A stretch of 64,000 nucleotides of DNA. It comes from an uncultured Collinsella sp. Lineage in GTDB: Bacteria > Actinomycetota > Coriobacteriia > Coriobacteriales > Coriobacteriaceae. The notes under the pieces are model-generated. The model saw nothing but the letters and a program-made list of their open reading frames with translations, searched no databases and had not been told where the DNA came from. The position numbers and the translations under genes were made by a program. Shown one piece after another: positions 42,970 through 53,351 of the stretch; positions within the stretch are counted from its first letter, which is position 1; each line of letters starts with the position of its first letter. The stretch spans positions 1-64,000 of the forward strand of contig CALJDJ010000070.1 in NCBI GenBank assembly GCA_938023705.1, written 5' to 3'.

Positions 42970-43740
42970 CTACACGAGGCCAAAGTGCTTCGCGGCGTTG
43001 TAGATGCCGTCGTCATCCACGGCGGTCGTTACGTAGGTCGCTGCGGCCTTCACGGTCGCCTGCGCGTTGCCCATTGCCACACTTGTGCCCACGGCCGAGA
43101 ACATCGACAGGTCGTTCTCGCCGTCGCCAAAGGCAATCGCCTCGCTCGCGTCGATGCCCAGGCGCTCCAGCGTCGCCGCCACACCCAGGTCCTTGCCGCC
43201 GTTTGCCGGAATAATGTCGCAGAACAGATCGCACCAGCGCGTAGCGAGCGAATGCGACACCGCATCGGTCACGATATGCTCGTCGGCCGGGTCCACAAAG
43301 GCGCAGAACTGGTAGACCGGTGCGTCAAAGGCGCGCTCAAACGGTTCCTCGTGGTAGACGATCCCCGCGTTGTTGCCGGCCGTCACCACGCGCTCGGACA
43401 GGCGGTTCACAAACGAGTTCTCGCCCTGCATACACAGCGAGTCGTAGCGTCCCTGCGCCACCTGGTCCACGATCACCGCAACGTCGTCCGGATCGATCGG
43501 GCAGCTGCGGTAAACCCCCTCGGCATCAAAGCAGTGCTGGCCCGAGAGCGTAATGTACGCATCCCAACCCAATTCGAACAGCCAATCGGGCATCTGATAG
43601 GTCGGGCGACCCGTGGCGATCACGCACGCAATCCCCTGCTCATGAAAGCTGTCGAGCACCTGCTGCGCCGACGCCGGAATCCGATGGGTCTTAAAGCTCA
43701 GCAACGTGCCGTCGATATCGAAAAACGCGGCCTTGATCAT
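42970..43740 (-). CDS. Cof-type HAD-IIB phosphatase
   Basis: A 256-residue HAD phosphatase. FFDIDGTLLSF carries the nucleophile Asp, CVIATGRPTYQMP is motif II, GGKDLGVAATLERLGI contains the motif III Lys and FGDGENDLSMF the motif IV acids; the long insert between motifs II and III is the C2 cap of the Cof subfamily. These enzymes dephosphorylate sugar phosphates or cofactors; the substrate is unknown. The ATG lies 6 nt after the ABC-F stop, so the two form an operon. Confidence 0.92.
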   Translation of the reverse strand: MIKAAFFDIDGTLLSFKTHRIPASAQQVLDSFHEQGIACVIATGRPTYQMPDWLFELGWDAYITLSGQHCFDAEGVYRSCPIDPDDVAVIVDQVAQGRYDSLCMQGENSFVNRLSERVVTAGNNAGIVYHEEPFERAFDAPVYQFCAFVDPADEHIVTDAVSHSLATRWCDLFCDIIPANGGKDLGVAATLERLGIDASEAIAFGDGENDLSMFSAVGTSVAMGNAQATVKAAATYVTTAVDDDGIYNAAKHFGLV

Positions 43741-43746
43741 CCTCGC

Positions 43747-45606
43747 CTACTCCTCGCCCTCGAGCCTCTCGCTCGCCTCGAGCCACGCCATCTCCAACTC
43801 GTCCATGGCGGCGTGGGCCTCGTCGATCTTTGTCTGCTGCTCGCCCAGCGCCGTGTAGTTGGTGGGGTCGACCTGAGCCATCGCGGCCTCGGCCTCCTCC
43901 ACGCGGGCGCGCTGCGTCTCCATTTTGCGCTCGAGCGAGCTCACCTCGCGGCGGAGCTTCTGGCGCTCGGCATTGGAAAGGCCATTGGGCTGGCCGCTCG
44001 ACTTGGGCTTTTCGGCTGCAACCGCCGCGGCGCCGGTGTCGAACGTGCCGGTCTTGGCACTCGGCGCGCCCACGGGCTCGCCCTCGGCCGTGGCGTTGCA
44101 CAGGCGCAGGTACTGGTCGACGCCGCCGGGCATATGCGTCAGATGACCGTCAAGCAGTGCCCACTGCTGGTCGGTCACGCGCTCCATCAAGAAGCGGTCG
44201 TGCGTCACCAGGATCAGCGTGCCCGGCCAGCCGTCGAGCAGGTCCTCGACAATCGCCAGCATGTCGGTATCCAAGTCGTTGCCCGGCTCGTCCAGGATAA
44301 GCACGTTGGGCTCGTCCAGGATCGTCAGCAGCAGCGACAGGCGACGGCGCTGGCCGCCCGAAAGATCGCCGATGCGGCTCCAGAGCTGCTGCGTCGTAAA
44401 GCCCAGGCGCTCGCAAAGCTTCTCGGGCGAGGTCTCCTTGCCGTCGATGACGTAGTACTTCTTATAGTTGCTGAGCACCTCGCGTATCGTATCGCCCATA
44501 GAGGGCTCGAGCTCCTCGAGCTGCTGCGACAGCACGCCAAAGCGCACCGTCTGGCCAATCTTCACACGGCCGCGCAGGGGCGCGATCTTGCCCTGAATCA
44601 CGTCAAGCAGCGTGGACTTGCCGGCGCCGTTCTCGCCCAAAAGACCATAGCGGTCGCCCGCACCGATGAGCCAGGTCACGTCGGAGAGCACCTGCTTGGG
44701 CGCGCCGTCGGTATCCACATAGCCGGCGTCCACGTCGACCACGTCGATAACCTGCTTGCCTAGGCGGCTCACCGCCAGGCGCTTGAGCTCCAGCTCGTCG
44801 CGCACAGGCGGCACGTCGGCAATCAGCTCGCGAGCGGCATCCACGCGAAACTTGGGCTTGGTGGAACGCGCCTGGGCGCCGCGGCTTAGCCACGCGAGCT
44901 CCTTGCGCGCCATGTTGCGACGGCGCTCCTCGGTAACCGCGGCCATGCGATCGCGCTCCACGCGCTGCAGGATGTAGGCCGAGTAGCCGCCCTCGAAGGG
45001 GTCGACTTGGCCGTCGTGGACCTCCCACATGCTGGTGCAGACCTCGTCCAAGAACCAGCGGTCATGCGTGACCACGAGCATGGCGCCCTGACCGCGCTGC
45101 CAGCGGGCCTTTAAGTGACGCGCGAGCCAGTTGATGGTGCGCATGTCCAGGTGGTTGGTGGGCTCGTCGAGCATGAGCACGTCGTAGTCGCCGATCAGCA
45201 GGCGCGCAAGGTCCACGCGACGGCGCTGACCGCCCGAAAGCTCGCCCACCGTGCCCTCCCAGGGCACATCGCTAATGAGGCCAGCCAGGATCTGGCGCGT
45301 GCGGGGGCTCGAGGCCCACTCGTACTCGGGCGTGTCGCCCACAACGGCATGATGTACGGTATCGGTGTCGACAAGCTGGTCCTTTTGGCCGAGCAGTCCG
45401 ATCGTGGTGCCGCGGCGGTGCGTCACGCGTCCGTCGTCGGGTTCCAGCGTGCCGGCGAGCACGCTCAGCAGCGTCGACTTGCCGTCGCCGTTTTTACCGA
45501 CAATACCAATGCGGTCGCCCTCGCCCACGCCGAGCGTCACGCTATCGAAAATATGCTTGGTGGGAAACTCTAGGCTGATGGAATCGCATCCCAAAAGAAT
45601 CGCCAT
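43747..45606 (-). CDS. ABC-F family ATPase (Uup-like)
   Basis: A 619-residue soluble protein with two ABC domains: Walker A GKNGDGKST (37-45) with LSGGQRRRVDLA and DEPTNHLDM, then GENGAGKST with LSGGQRRRLSLL and DEPGNDLDT. A linker joins them, and a C-terminal coiled coil (LRREVSSLERKMETQRARVEEAEAAMAQV) resembles the Uup DNA-binding tail. ABC-F proteins act on ribosomes, in antibiotic resistance or translation factor roles. The second DEPTNHLD is changed to DEPGNDLD. The start is the ATG of MAILLGCD, 9 nt after AAGGAG. Confidence 0.94.
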   Translation of the reverse strand: MAILLGCDSISLEFPTKHIFDSVTLGVGEGDRIGIVGKNGDGKSTLLSVLAGTLEPDDGRVTHRRGTTIGLLGQKDQLVDTDTVHHAVVGDTPEYEWASSPRTRQILAGLISDVPWEGTVGELSGGQRRRVDLARLLIGDYDVLMLDEPTNHLDMRTINWLARHLKARWQRGQGAMLVVTHDRWFLDEVCTSMWEVHDGQVDPFEGGYSAYILQRVERDRMAAVTEERRRNMARKELAWLSRGAQARSTKPKFRVDAARELIADVPPVRDELELKRLAVSRLGKQVIDVVDVDAGYVDTDGAPKQVLSDVTWLIGAGDRYGLLGENGAGKSTLLDVIQGKIAPLRGRVKIGQTVRFGVLSQQLEELEPSMGDTIREVLSNYKKYYVIDGKETSPEKLCERLGFTTQQLWSRIGDLSGGQRRRLSLLLTILDEPNVLILDEPGNDLDTDMLAIVEDLLDGWPGTLILVTHDRFLMERVTDQQWALLDGHLTHMPGGVDQYLRLCNATAEGEPVGAPSAKTGTFDTGAAAVAAEKPKSSGQPNGLSNAERQKLRREVSSLERKMETQRARVEEAEAAMAQVDPTNYTALGEQQTKIDEAHAAMDELEMAWLEASERLEGEE

Positions 45607-45666
45607 ATGCCCTGCTCCTTCGTAGAAATTCAACGTTGTCCATGATAGCAGCGAGCCCCACCCCAA

Positions 45667-45701
45667 ACCACCACGAAGGTGCCTGTCCCCTTTGTGGTGG
45701 T
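45667..45701. repeat. ACCACCACAAAGG hairpin repeat, copy 3
   Basis: ACCACCACGAAGG at 45667-45679 and CCTTTGTGGTGGT at 45689-45701, with the same loop TGCCTGTCC as copy 1. It lies between the pstB terminator and the ABC-F start. Confidence 0.8.
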
Positions 45702-45722
45702 CGTTTCGGTCGCAGAGCAAAA

Positions 45723-45754
45723 GGCGGGCCATCTCGCAAAAGAGATGACCCGCC
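45723..45754 (-). terminator. Terminator of the pst operon
   Basis: On the minus strand GGCGGGTCATCTC and GAGATGGCCCGCC pair around TTTTGC and are followed by TTTTGC. It lies 57 bp after the pstB stop. A second GC-rich hairpin sits between. Confidence 0.8.
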
Positions 45755-45810
45755 TCTCCAATCAGTCCCGCGGCGACCGTGGCCGTCGCGGGCCTCAAGC
45801 ATGTCCCGGA

Positions 45811-46679
<869 letters not shown>

Positions 46680-46683
<4 letters not shown>

Positions 46684-47606
46684 TCGGCCGTCATCCTCCT
46701 TGCCAGTTGCTTGCCTACGATACGGGCGACTACGTTAAACAGCAGCACGCAAATCATCAGCAGTGCCGCGGTGCCCCAGACGATCTGCTGGGCCTCGGGG
46801 CTGCCCTCGCCATAGATCTTGTAGATGTGCACGGCCAGCGACTCGCCGGGACGGAACACGTTCCAGGCGCAGGTGGGGCTCGACAGGTTAAAGCTCAAGA
46901 AGTTCAGGCGAACCGGCGAGCTCATGCCCGAGGTAAAGAGCAGCGCCGCGGCCTCGCCAAACACGCGGCCGGCCGAAAGCACGATGCCGGTCACGATGGC
47001 GGGCATGGCCTCGGGAATCAGGATGTGCAGTGTGGCCTCCCAGCGAGTGAGGCCCATGGCCAGGCACGCATCGCGCTGGGCCTGCAGCACGTCCTCGAGC
47101 GCCTGCTGAATCACGCGCACCAGGATGGGGATGTTGAACATGGTGAGCGCGACGGCGCCGGAGATGATGGAGTACTTCCAGCCCAGCTGCACCGAGAACA
47201 CCAGAAAGCCGAACATGCCTACGACAATGGAGGGCAGCGAGGACAGCGTCTCGATGGCGGTGGAGGCGATGTCGCGGATGGGGCCGTCCGGCGCGTACTC
47301 GACCAGGAAGACCGCGCCGCCCAGGCTGATGGGCACCGAGATACCTAAGGTGATCAGCAGTAGGTAGAACGAGTCGAACAGCTGGTAGAGCACGCCGCCC
47401 TGCGTTCCGTTGGCGCGTGCGGGCTGCGTGAGAAATCCCGGCTGGAACAGCGTCGAGATGCCCTCGAACAGAATATAGGCCACCATGGAGACGACGATGA
47501 GCATGACGATGGCGACGATTGCCTTCAGCACGCCCGTGGCGATGCGGTCCTGCTTTTGAACACGCCCGAGTCTCGCCTCGTCGATAAGGATGCGCGTGCT
47601 AGCCAC
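46680..47606 (-). CDS. pstA: Phosphate ABC transporter permease
   Basis: PstA is one of the two membrane subunits of the Pst importer. The 308-residue protein has six predicted hydrophobic segments and the EAA-type coupling loop in DACLAMGLTRWEATLHILIPEAMPAIVTG. It begins with a GTG that overlaps the pstC stop by 8 nt and ends overlapping pstB, so the genes are translationally coupled. Confidence 0.95.
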
Positions 47607-48507
47607 GAGCCTTCGCCCCCTTGCGGCCGATGAGATGGATGATCAGGATAAAGATGAGACTCATGCCCATCAGCAGCAGGCCGAGCGCCCACAAGACGTC
47701 GTCCTGGGCCGAACCCTCGGCATAGACCGCCATGGACGTGGTAAGCGTGGTGGTGATGGTGGACGCAGGCGACAGCAGCGACGTCGGCATGGCCTCGATG
47801 CCGCCGATAACCATGCGCACGGCGAGCGTCTCGCCAAAGGCGCGGGTCATGCCAAGGATGACTGCGGTCATGAGCGATGGCATAGCGCTCTTGAGCACCA
47901 CGTGCCAGATGGTCTGCCAGCGGGTGTAGCCCAGCGCGAGCGAGCCCTGACGGTAGCTATCGGGCACGGCGCGCAGGCCGTCGACCGAAAGCGTAGTCAT
48001 CGTCGGCAGAATCATGACGGCCAGTACGATGGCGCCGGGCAAGATGCCCAGACCCGTGCTCACGTGGAAAACGCTCTTCATGAGGCCAACGACCACGTGA
48101 AAGCCGATCAGGCCAAAGACGACCGAGGGAATGCCGGTCAAAAGCTCAATAAGCGGCTGAAAGACCTTGGAGCCAAACTTAGGGCTAATCTCGACCGCAA
48201 AGATGGCAGAGCCGATGGCGATGGGCAGCGCGATGAGCGTGGAGAGCACCATGACCGCAAACGAGGTGATGATCAGAGGCAGGGCGCCGGTATAGGGCAG
48301 GCCGTTTTCGGCCGTGTTGGCCAGGTCCCACTTGGTGCCGGTGAAGAACTCGACGACCGAAACGCCGTCCTTAACAAATGCCGAGAGGCCCTTTTGGGCG
48401 ACCATAAAGATGAGCGCGGCAACGACAAGCGTCACGAGCGCTACGCACGCGCCCGTGACGCCCAGGCCTACGTTCTCAAGGTCGCGCTTTGGCAGCTGTT
48501 TTGCCAT
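47599..48507 (-). CDS. pstC: Phosphate ABC transporter permease
   Basis: PstC is the partner permease. The 302-residue protein has six hydrophobic segments, starting with a helix after a short charged N-terminus (MAKQLPKRDLENVG), and the coupling loop SYRQGSLALGYTRWQTIWHVVLKSAMPSLMTAV. It starts 24 nt after the pstS stop. Confidence 0.95.
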   Translation of the reverse strand: MAKQLPKRDLENVGLGVTGACVALVTLVVAALIFMVAQKGLSAFVKDGVSVVEFFTGTKWDLANTAENGLPYTGALPLIITSFAVMVLSTLIALPIAIGSAIFAVEISPKFGSKVFQPLIELLTGIPSVVFGLIGFHVVVGLMKSVFHVSTGLGILPGAIVLAVMILPTMTTLSVDGLRAVPDSYRQGSLALGYTRWQTIWHVVLKSAMPSLMTAVILGMTRAFGETLAVRMVIGGIEAMPTSLLSPASTITTTLTTSMAVYAEGSAQDDVLWALGLLLMGMSLIFILIIHLIGRKGAKARG

Positions 48508-48531
48508 TGCAAACCTTTCCGGGGCGATTAC

Positions 48532-49467
48532 TTATTTAGCGGAGACCTTGCCGCTGGCGTCCTTGACGACCTTCATGGCAGAGACGGGAATGAAGCCCTG
48601 CTCCTCGACGAGCTTGCCCTGGACGTCGTCGGAAAGCATGAACTCCAGGAAGGCCTTGGTGGCCTCGTCGGCGTCCTTCGCGCAGTACATGTGCTCGGTA
48701 GCCCAAATCTTAAAGGAATCGTCGGTGACGTTTGCGCTCTTGGGCTCCACGCCCTCGACCTTGATGGCATTGAACTTGGAGTCATCGAAGTGCGAGAAGT
48801 CCAGGTAAGAGATGGCGTTGTCGGTGCTGCCCATCTGAGTCTGGACGTCACCGGACTTGTCGAGCTCGGCGTCGCCCTTAAAGTCGACGGCCTCGTCGCC
48901 AAAGACGGCAGCCTCGAAGGTGGCGCGGGTACCGGAGCCTGCCTTGCGGTTGAGGACGACGATGGTAGCGTCGTCGCCGCCGACCTCCTTCCAGTTGGTG
49001 ATCTGGCCGGAGAAGATGCCCTTGAGCTGCTCGAGGGACAGGTCATCGACCTTGACGTTCTTGGAGACGACGGGGCCCATGCCCACGACGGCGACCTCGT
49101 GGTCGACGAGGTTCTTGACCTGATCGGCCTCGAGCTTGGTCTCGGCGAAGACGTCGGAGTTACCGATGGTGACGGTGCCGGCGGCGACAGCGGTCAGGCC
49201 CTTGCCCGAACCGTTGCCCGAGCCGGAGATGGAGACGTCCGGGTTGGCGTCCATGAACTTCTCGGCAGCAGCCTCGACGAGAGCCTGGAACGAGGAGGCG
49301 CCGTCGTAGGTCACCTCGCCGGAGACGGACTCGGCAGCGGCACTGCCCTTGTCGGCGGCGTCGGATGCGCCTGCGCCGCCGCAACCAACGAGACCGAGTC
49401 CGACGATGCTGGCAAGGCCACCAGCGAGGCCGAGGAACCGACGACGAGAATAAGCCTGATCGAGCAT
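48532..49467 (-). CDS. pstS: Phosphate-binding lipoprotein, Tat-type signal
   Basis: PstS binds phosphate outside the membrane and hands it to PstCA. The 311-residue protein starts MLDQAYSRRRFLGLAGG, a twin-arginine-like signal, followed by a lipobox ending at C29 (LVGC), so export by Tat and lipid anchoring are likely. The body has YDGASSFQALVEAAAEKF and GSGNGSGKGLTAVAAGTVTIGNSD and later RKAGSGTRATFE, the phosphate-binding loops. The start chosen is the ATG after GAAAGGAAG rather than a longer reading. Confidence 0.95.
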   Translation of the reverse strand: MLDQAYSRRRFLGLAGGLASIVGLGLVGCGGAGASDAADKGSAAAESVSGEVTYDGASSFQALVEAAAEKFMDANPDVSISGSGNGSGKGLTAVAAGTVTIGNSDVFAETKLEADQVKNLVDHEVAVVGMGPVVSKNVKVDDLSLEQLKGIFSGQITNWKEVGGDDATIVVLNRKAGSGTRATFEAAVFGDEAVDFKGDAELDKSGDVQTQMGSTDNAISYLDFSHFDDSKFNAIKVEGVEPKSANVTDDSFKIWATEHMYCAKDADEATKAFLEFMLSDDVQGKLVEEQGFIPVSAMKVVKDASGKVSAK

Positions 49468-49777
49468 AATCTTCCTTTCATACATGCAACTCGCGGGCAC
49501 CCTGCCCGCTTTGCTGTTTGGAAAGATACGGCCCCGATCGGGCAGCGCCCGCGCCAACTGCGGTTTCTTACGGGCATCTAATAGACCCTTACCGCAAGCG
49601 CGGCAGGGCTTTACAAACGAATAACAATCCCGCCGACAAGCATGACCCGCCTTTTACACCAAATGATCCGTTTTCCTCCGTCCCCAAGGGATCATTTTCA
49701 GAAAGAGGACGGCATAGACCTTCTGGTCATGCCGTCCTCTTCGAAAGACAGGTTGTCACTCTGGCGTTCGCGTAACC
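49468..49777. other. pst control region and 3' structured element
   Basis: The pstS side holds a GGGCA hairpin near 49496-49545. AAATGATCCG (49660-49669) and GGATCATTTT (49688-49697) form a hairpin. At 49706-49743 an 11- to 13-bp stem (AGAGGACGGCATAGACC / GGTCATGCCGTCCTCT) is the core shared with the elements at 56127 and 59250. I saw no clear Pho-box. No gene. Confidence 0.6.
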
Positions 49778-51214
49778 TTAAAGCTCCAGCTCGTTCAAGC
49801 GCAGGATTGCCACGATATAAATCTTGAGCGCCTGCTTGAGCCGCTCTTCATTGGCGCACTCGTTGGGGCCGTGCATCTGGCCGCCCCATGCGGGCAGCTC
49901 CAGGCCGGTCTCCTCGGGGCCAAACGAGACGGCGCGGGCAAAGTTGCGTGCGTACGTGCCACCGCCCATGGCGAAGGGTTCGGCATGCTTACCCGTAAAC
50001 TCGTTATAGGTGTCAATCAGCGCCTTCACGGCCGGGTCGTCGGCAGAGACCGAGAACGGCACCTTTGCGCGATCCACGCGATACGTCACGCCAAAGCGGC
50101 CCACAAGTGGCTCGAGCTGCTCGCGGATGGTATCGGCGCTCGTGCTGTCGGGGAAACGCACGTCAATGACCTGCTCAATGTGGCCATCCACCACGCGGAT
50201 GACGCCGGGGTTGCACGTGAGCGGGCCAAACGCCGTGTTCGTCGCATCGATTCCCAGGCCACGACCATAGGCATCCGCGTGCACAAAGGCCAAGAACTTA
50301 ACGAACTCGTGCTCGGCAGGCGTCAGCAGGCGCTCGTCGCGCGCACCAAACGCATCCTCGGCCTCGCGCAGATACGCCACGATCAGGCCGACGGCATTGA
50401 CCGTTCCCTCGGGCATCGAGGCATGACCGCCAATGCCGTGGGCGAAAATCTGCGCATGCCCGTTATCGAGCGCCGTGATCTCCAGGCGGTCGGCGTTCTC
50501 AACGGGCGCCGGCAGCTCATCGACGGCAATCGCAAGCTCGCAGATAGACTGCGACGGAATGGCGTTGCTCGCCTCGGCACCGCTCCAGGACACAATGCGC
50601 CCGCCGTCGATCTTGGAGCTCACAAACGTCGCCCCAAACTGGCCCTTCTCGGCATTGCAGACCGGGAACTCGGCATCGGGCGTAAACAGAAAGTCGGGGT
50701 TCGCGTGGTTCTCCAGATAATGGTGAACGTCGGACATGCCCACTTCCTCATCGCAGCCCAGCAGCGCGCGAAAGGTATAGCGCGGGGTGATGCCGTGCTT
50801 GAGCAGATAGGCGCCGGCGTAGAGCGACAGCACGGCAGGACCCTTGTCGTCGATCACGCCGCGACCGAGCAGCCAGCCCTCGCGGCGCTCCATCGCAAAC
50901 GGATCGGTGTTCCAACCGGGACCGGCGGGAACCACGTCCACGTGGCAGATGGTCGCGAGTTGCTTGTCGCCGCGGCCCGGGATATCGGCAATGCCCACAT
51001 AGCCCTCGTCGTCGCTCGTCTGGTAGCCGAGCTTTTGCGCAATGCCGAGCGCGCAATCGAGCGCGTCACGGACCGGGCGGCCAAACGGCGCGCCGGGCTC
51101 CGCATCGGCAGAAACTGCCACGGACGGATAACTCACCAGCTGCTCGATATCGGCGACGACATCTTCCCAGACCTCGTCGACATACTCAGCGACGCTCTGC
51201 TCCACCTGATTCAT
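49778..51214 (-). CDS. M20 dipeptidase, PepV/Sapep-like
   Basis: A 478-residue dinuclear zinc dipeptidase. ICHVDVVPAGPGWNTDPF, GRGVIDDKGP, GCDEEVGMSD and FTPDAEFPV give the metal and catalytic residues in PepV order, and GGGTYARNFARAVSFGPEETG the late zinc-site His region variant of this subgroup, with MHGPNEC near the end. PepV-like enzymes cleave a wide range of dipeptides in the cytoplasm. AAGGAGGT lies 5 nt before the ATG (MNQVEQS). It is read toward pstS, separated by a structured element. Confidence 0.92.
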   Translation of the reverse strand: MNQVEQSVAEYVDEVWEDVVADIEQLVSYPSVAVSADAEPGAPFGRPVRDALDCALGIAQKLGYQTSDDEGYVGIADIPGRGDKQLATICHVDVVPAGPGWNTDPFAMERREGWLLGRGVIDDKGPAVLSLYAGAYLLKHGITPRYTFRALLGCDEEVGMSDVHHYLENHANPDFLFTPDAEFPVCNAEKGQFGATFVSSKIDGGRIVSWSGAEASNAIPSQSICELAIAVDELPAPVENADRLEITALDNGHAQIFAHGIGGHASMPEGTVNAVGLIVAYLREAEDAFGARDERLLTPAEHEFVKFLAFVHADAYGRGLGIDATNTAFGPLTCNPGVIRVVDGHIEQVIDVRFPDSTSADTIREQLEPLVGRFGVTYRVDRAKVPFSVSADDPAVKALIDTYNEFTGKHAEPFAMGGGTYARNFARAVSFGPEETGLELPAWGGQMHGPNECANEERLKQALKIYIVAILRLNELEL

Positions 51215-51267
51215 GGACGACCTCCTTACCAATGAGCGGCAGCGTGCCCGCCCCTCACATCACATAC

Positions 51268-51930
51268 TTATATAGCGAAAAGTTTAGCAAGCTCGGCCAC
51301 CGAGTGCACCACCGCATCGGCACCCGCGGCCTCGTGCTCCCCCGGCGCCGCCGCGCCCGAATAGATGCCGATACACGGCACACCCATCGCGTGCGCGCCC
51401 TCCACATCGTTAAAGCGGTCGCCGATCATCACGGCCTCGTCGGCCGTCGCACCGAGCGCCGCCAGCGCATCGCGGACCGAATCTGCCTTGGTCTCGCGCC
51501 CCTGCGGCGAATTCATGCCAACCACGGCTTCGAACTGGCAAAGCCCAAGCTCACGCACCATATCGATGCACTTTGCCTCCATGCGCGACGTCGCCACGGC
51601 CATACGCTTGCCCTGGGCGGCCAACCCATCCAGCAGCTCGGGAATCCCATCGAACACGGGGTACTCCCCCGGTCCCAGCTCATCAAAAAAGGCGCGGTAC
51701 TCATCGGCCACCACAAGCGACTCCTCGCGGGAAAAGCCATAAAAGTCGTGGAAGCTCTTCCACAGGGGCGGCCCGATCATGCGGCGCAGGTCACCCATCT
51801 GCGCCTCCGAAAACCCGCGCGCAGCCAGCGTCTTGCGCGTCGAGGTCATCACCGCCCGACCCGTATCGGCCACCGTGCCGTCAAAATCGAACAGCACAAT
51901 CGGCCGCCTGCATATCTCCAGTGCCTCCAT
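51268..51930 (-). CDS. HAD phosphatase, phosphoglycolate phosphatase-like
   Basis: A 220-residue HAD-I hydrolase: VLFDFDGTVADTGRAV (nucleophile), MAVATSRME (motif II), TKADSVRDAL with the motif III Lys and MIGDRFNDVEGA (motif IV). The helical C1 cap lies between. Substrate not determined. I prefer the ATG of MEALEIC because GAGGG is 7 nt upstream; an ATG 6 nt earlier touches the ribosome site. It precedes the dipeptidase by 53 nt in the same direction. Confidence 0.9.
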   Translation of the reverse strand: MEALEICRRPIVLFDFDGTVADTGRAVMTSTRKTLAARGFSEAQMGDLRRMIGPPLWKSFHDFYGFSREESLVVADEYRAFFDELGPGEYPVFDGIPELLDGLAAQGKRMAVATSRMEAKCIDMVRELGLCQFEAVVGMNSPQGRETKADSVRDALAALGATADEAVMIGDRFNDVEGAHAMGVPCIGIYSGAAAPGEHEAAGADAVVHSVAELAKLFAI

Positions 51931-52086
51931 CGGCATCCCTCTTCCCCAGTTGATGATTTCCACACCACCACTTCAAACTGTTGACTATTAAACAATTGAA
52001 CCTAGCAATGTAGAGCAACTCCACTATACTTGTCGCACTTTGCTCTCAGAAGGCGGCGCGCAAACGCCCCAACGAAAGGTGCAATT

Positions 52087-52947
52087 ATGTCTTTTGCCAT
52101 CATAACCGACTCCACGTCGGACATCTCCCCCGCCCGCGCCCAAGAGCTCGGCATTTACGTGATTCCGCTGCATGTGATTATCGAGGGCGAGGACCTGCTC
52201 GACCAGGTGCAGATTACCGCCGAGGAGTACGTCGCCCGCATGGCCGGCTCCGAGCAGCTGCCGCACACCTCGCAGCCGAGCGCCGGCGAGTTCAAGGCGC
52301 TCTTTGACCGCGTGCTCGCCGACGGCCACGACAGCGCCATCTTTATCTCGCTGTGCAGCGAGTGGTCCGCCTGCTATGCCAACGCCAACCTGGTGGCCGA
52401 GACCCACGAGCTCGACGTGCGCTGCATCGATTCGCGCACCGGCTCGGGCGCCGAAGGCCTGCTGGTGGAGTATGCGCTCGCCATGCGCGAGGACGGTCGC
52501 AGCCTGGACGAAACCGAGGCGCAGATCCGCGCGACGCTGCCCGACGCCCACCTGCTGCTGATTCCCCGCACGCTCGAGAACCTGGTCAAGAACGGCCGCG
52601 CACCTAAACTCGCCGGCCAGCTCACCCAAATGCTCAACATTCGCCTGGCCGTTTCGCCGGAGTGGAAATCGGGCGAAATCAAGGCCATCAAAAAGGGCCG
52701 CGGCGCCAAGCGCATCGTCGCCAACACCATGGCTGACTGCCTCGAGTTTTTGACCGAGCACCCAGGCTCAAACGTTCGCGTGCTCACGACCGGCGCCGCC
52801 GAGGAGCAAGAGCTCGTCAACCAAGCGCTAGCAGGCCAAGACTACGTGGACGCCGGCACCGGCCCCATCGGCTGCACCATCGCCACCCACGTAGGCGTCG
52901 ACGCCATCGCCATCAGTTACTGCCCCCGCTACCAACCTGCCAATTAG
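52087..52947 (+). CDS. DegV family fatty-acid-binding protein
   Basis: A 286-residue DegV protein: IITDSTSDISPARAQELGIYVIPLHVIIEGEDLLDQ at the N-terminus, LPHTSQPSAGEF with the ligand Thr/Ser, CIDSRTGSGAEGLLV and GPIGCTIATHVGVDAIAISY at the end. DegV/FakB-type proteins bind a fatty acid and, with FakA, feed exogenous fatty acids into phospholipids; no fakA is adjacent. AAAGGTG precedes the chosen ATG. Confidence 0.95.
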   Translation: MSFAIITDSTSDISPARAQELGIYVIPLHVIIEGEDLLDQVQITAEEYVARMAGSEQLPHTSQPSAGEFKALFDRVLADGHDSAIFISLCSEWSACYANANLVAETHELDVRCIDSRTGSGAEGLLVEYALAMREDGRSLDETEAQIRATLPDAHLLLIPRTLENLVKNGRAPKLAGQLTQMLNIRLAVSPEWKSGEIKAIKKGRGAKRIVANTMADCLEFLTEHPGSNVRVLTTGAAEEQELVNQALAGQDYVDAGTGPIGCTIATHVGVDAIAISYCPRYQPAN

Positions 52948-52962
52948 GGCCACCCATACCAC

Positions 52963-53025
52963 TTGCGGTGAAATAGGGACTGTTTTTGGCTTATCAGCCG
53001 CAAATCAATCCCTATTCCACCGCAA
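52963..53025. repeat. Hairpin 3' of the DegV gene
   Basis: TTGCGGTGAAATAGGGA (52963-52979) and TCCCTATTCCACCGCAA (53009-53025) pair over 17 bp with one mismatch. It separates DegV from the convergent toxin gene and has no T run. Confidence 0.75.
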
Positions 53026-53040
53026 CTTAGAAATCGGCAA

Positions 53041-53349
53041 TCAGCCCTGCGGGCCCTGGAATAGCTCCTCATGCGAGCCCATTCTGACCAGCCTGATCAC
53101 AGGATTAGTCTTATGCGGCAAGTAGAGAACGACCACATCGACCAAGCCATCGGATAGATGGAAATCGATGTGGCCGTTGTAGTTGCCGCCCGGGTTTGAA
53201 AGCTCGTGGGCACCATATTCCGCGGGAAGCGAGCCGTGAGCCGCAAGCTCTGCGACTGCCGCCTTAAACTCGGTTTTTAGCTGCGGATGGATGCGCATCG
53301 TCCGTTTGTAATCCGCCTTAAACTGAGCCTCGACCTTAATCTCAAACAT
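53041..53349 (-). CDS. YafQ/RelE-family toxin
   Basis: A 102-residue RelE-superfamily mRNA interferase of the YafQ group: KADYKRTMRIHPQL at the start, AHELSNPGGNYNGHIDFHLSDGLVDVVVLYL in the middle and VIRLVRMGSHEELF at the end, where the His and Arg/Phe act in ribosome-dependent mRNA cleavage. It begins 2 nt after the antitoxin stop, the standard antitoxin-first order. Confidence 0.92.
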   Translation of the reverse strand: MFEIKVEAQFKADYKRTMRIHPQLKTEFKAAVAELAAHGSLPAEYGAHELSNPGGNYNGHIDFHLSDGLVDVVVLYLPHKTNPVIRLVRMGSHEELFQGPQG

Positions 53350-53351
53350 CG

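Noticed and set aside
42985..44763. 592-codon plus-strand frame across the HAD and ABC-F genes
   Set aside because: It crosses two well-supported minus-strand genes.
47590..49581. 663-codon plus-strand frame opposite pstC and pstS
   Set aside because: Antisense artefact; the pst genes are unambiguous.
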